DNA from: Muribaculaceae bacterium
GTDB taxonomy: Bacteria > Bacteroidota > Bacteroidia > Bacteroidales > Muribaculaceae
Direction of reading: 5' to 3'
Length of the DNA: 33,033 nucleotides
Assembly: GCA_022510445.1 (NCBI GenBank)
Contig: JAFLTN010000018.1
Coordinates: 1 to 33,033, forward strand
Position numbers and translations under genes: made by a program
Shown here: positions 32,895 through 33,033 of the stretch, piece after piece
Position numbering within the stretch: the first letter of the stretch is position 1
Layout: each line of letters begins with the position of its first letter
The notes under the pieces: model-generated
Told to the model about the DNA's origin: nothing
What the model saw: the letters and a program-made list of their open reading frames with translations, nothing else
Databases searched by the model: none

Positions 32895-33033
32895 TTACTT
32901 TTCCGGTGCGCTGCCTTTGGCGACTTCTTCTTTGAACGTGTTGGCCGGCTTGAATGCCGGGATATTGTGGGCCGGTATTCTGATTGCTGTGTTCTGAGAA
33001 ATGTTCCTTGCCGTTTTCTCGGCGCGAGTCTTT
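32895..33033 (-). CDS. HU-family DNA-binding protein, C-terminal part (runs off the right edge)
   Basis: Only the last 45 codons are in the window; the 5' end lies beyond base 33033. The visible segment reads KTRAEKTARNISQNTAIRIP followed by AHNIPAFKPANTFKEEVAKG and a short SAPEK tail. This corresponds to the end of the DNA-binding beta arm (with the usual RNP-type turn altered to RNI) and the closing C-terminal helix of HU/IHF proteins. HU proteins are dimeric, bind DNA with little sequence specificity and compact the nucleoid. The gene is co-directional with the DUF3861 pair. Confidence 0.85.
   Translation of the reverse strand, partial: KTRAEKTARNISQNTAIRIPAHNIPAFKPANTFKEEVAKGSAPEK

Overview
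The window looks like chromosomal DNA from a gut Bacteroidales bacterium, plausibly Muribaculaceae or a close relative. The evidence is a SusC/SusD polysaccharide-utilization locus with a hybrid two-component regulator, several Bacteroidota-type -7 promoter boxes (TAnnTTTG, once with a TTTG -33 box at 20 bp), and Bacteroidota-style housekeeping proteins. The family-level guess is inference; no rRNA or other taxonomic marker is present. No tRNA, rRNA, insertion sequence, prophage or CRISPR array was seen.

Region 1 (1-2305): an AAA+ ATPase of the DUF4143 type, with a 32-bp tandem repeat (3.7 copies) just upstream of its start. A small secreted protein built from a 37-residue Trp repeat follows, then the regulatory region of the next locus.

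Region 2 (2306-17301): a fructan utilization locus. Its order is SusC, SusD, DUF4960 surface protein and GH32 lipoprotein, then a convergent hybrid two-component system with a LacI-like periplasmic sensor, then a second GH32, an MFS sugar transporter and a PfkB fructokinase. The content matches the well-studied levan/fructose locus of Bacteroides thetaiotaomicron. In the inferred scheme, surface GH32 and SusC/D capture and import fructan, the second GH32 releases fructose, the MFS protein imports it, the kinase phosphorylates it, and the HTCS senses it. The same 13-bp motif sits at nearly the same distance upstream of the -7 box of both half-operons and is a good operator candidate.

Region 3 (17349-22559): an AlkZ-related protein, DNA polymerase I whose proofreading domain looks dead, and a divergent long-chain polyprenyl synthase/RNase HII pair.

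Region 4 (22585-31951, all minus): a glycosyltransferase and a divergent alanine dehydrogenase-like protein, preceded by a clear promoter. Upstream of these is a tightly packed six-gene operon: mscL, a steroid 5-alpha-reductase homologue, an old-yellow-enzyme reductase, a short-chain dehydrogenase, a DUF2723 membrane protein and shikimate kinase. The three redox genes have the composition of the 5AR/5BR/3beta-HSDH sets linked to isoallo-bile-acid formation in gut Bacteroidales, and are the most interesting biology here.

Region 5 (32121-33033, minus): a strong terminator, two tandem DUF3861 paralogues (one with Cys clusters at both ends), and the 3' end of an HU-family gene running off the right edge.
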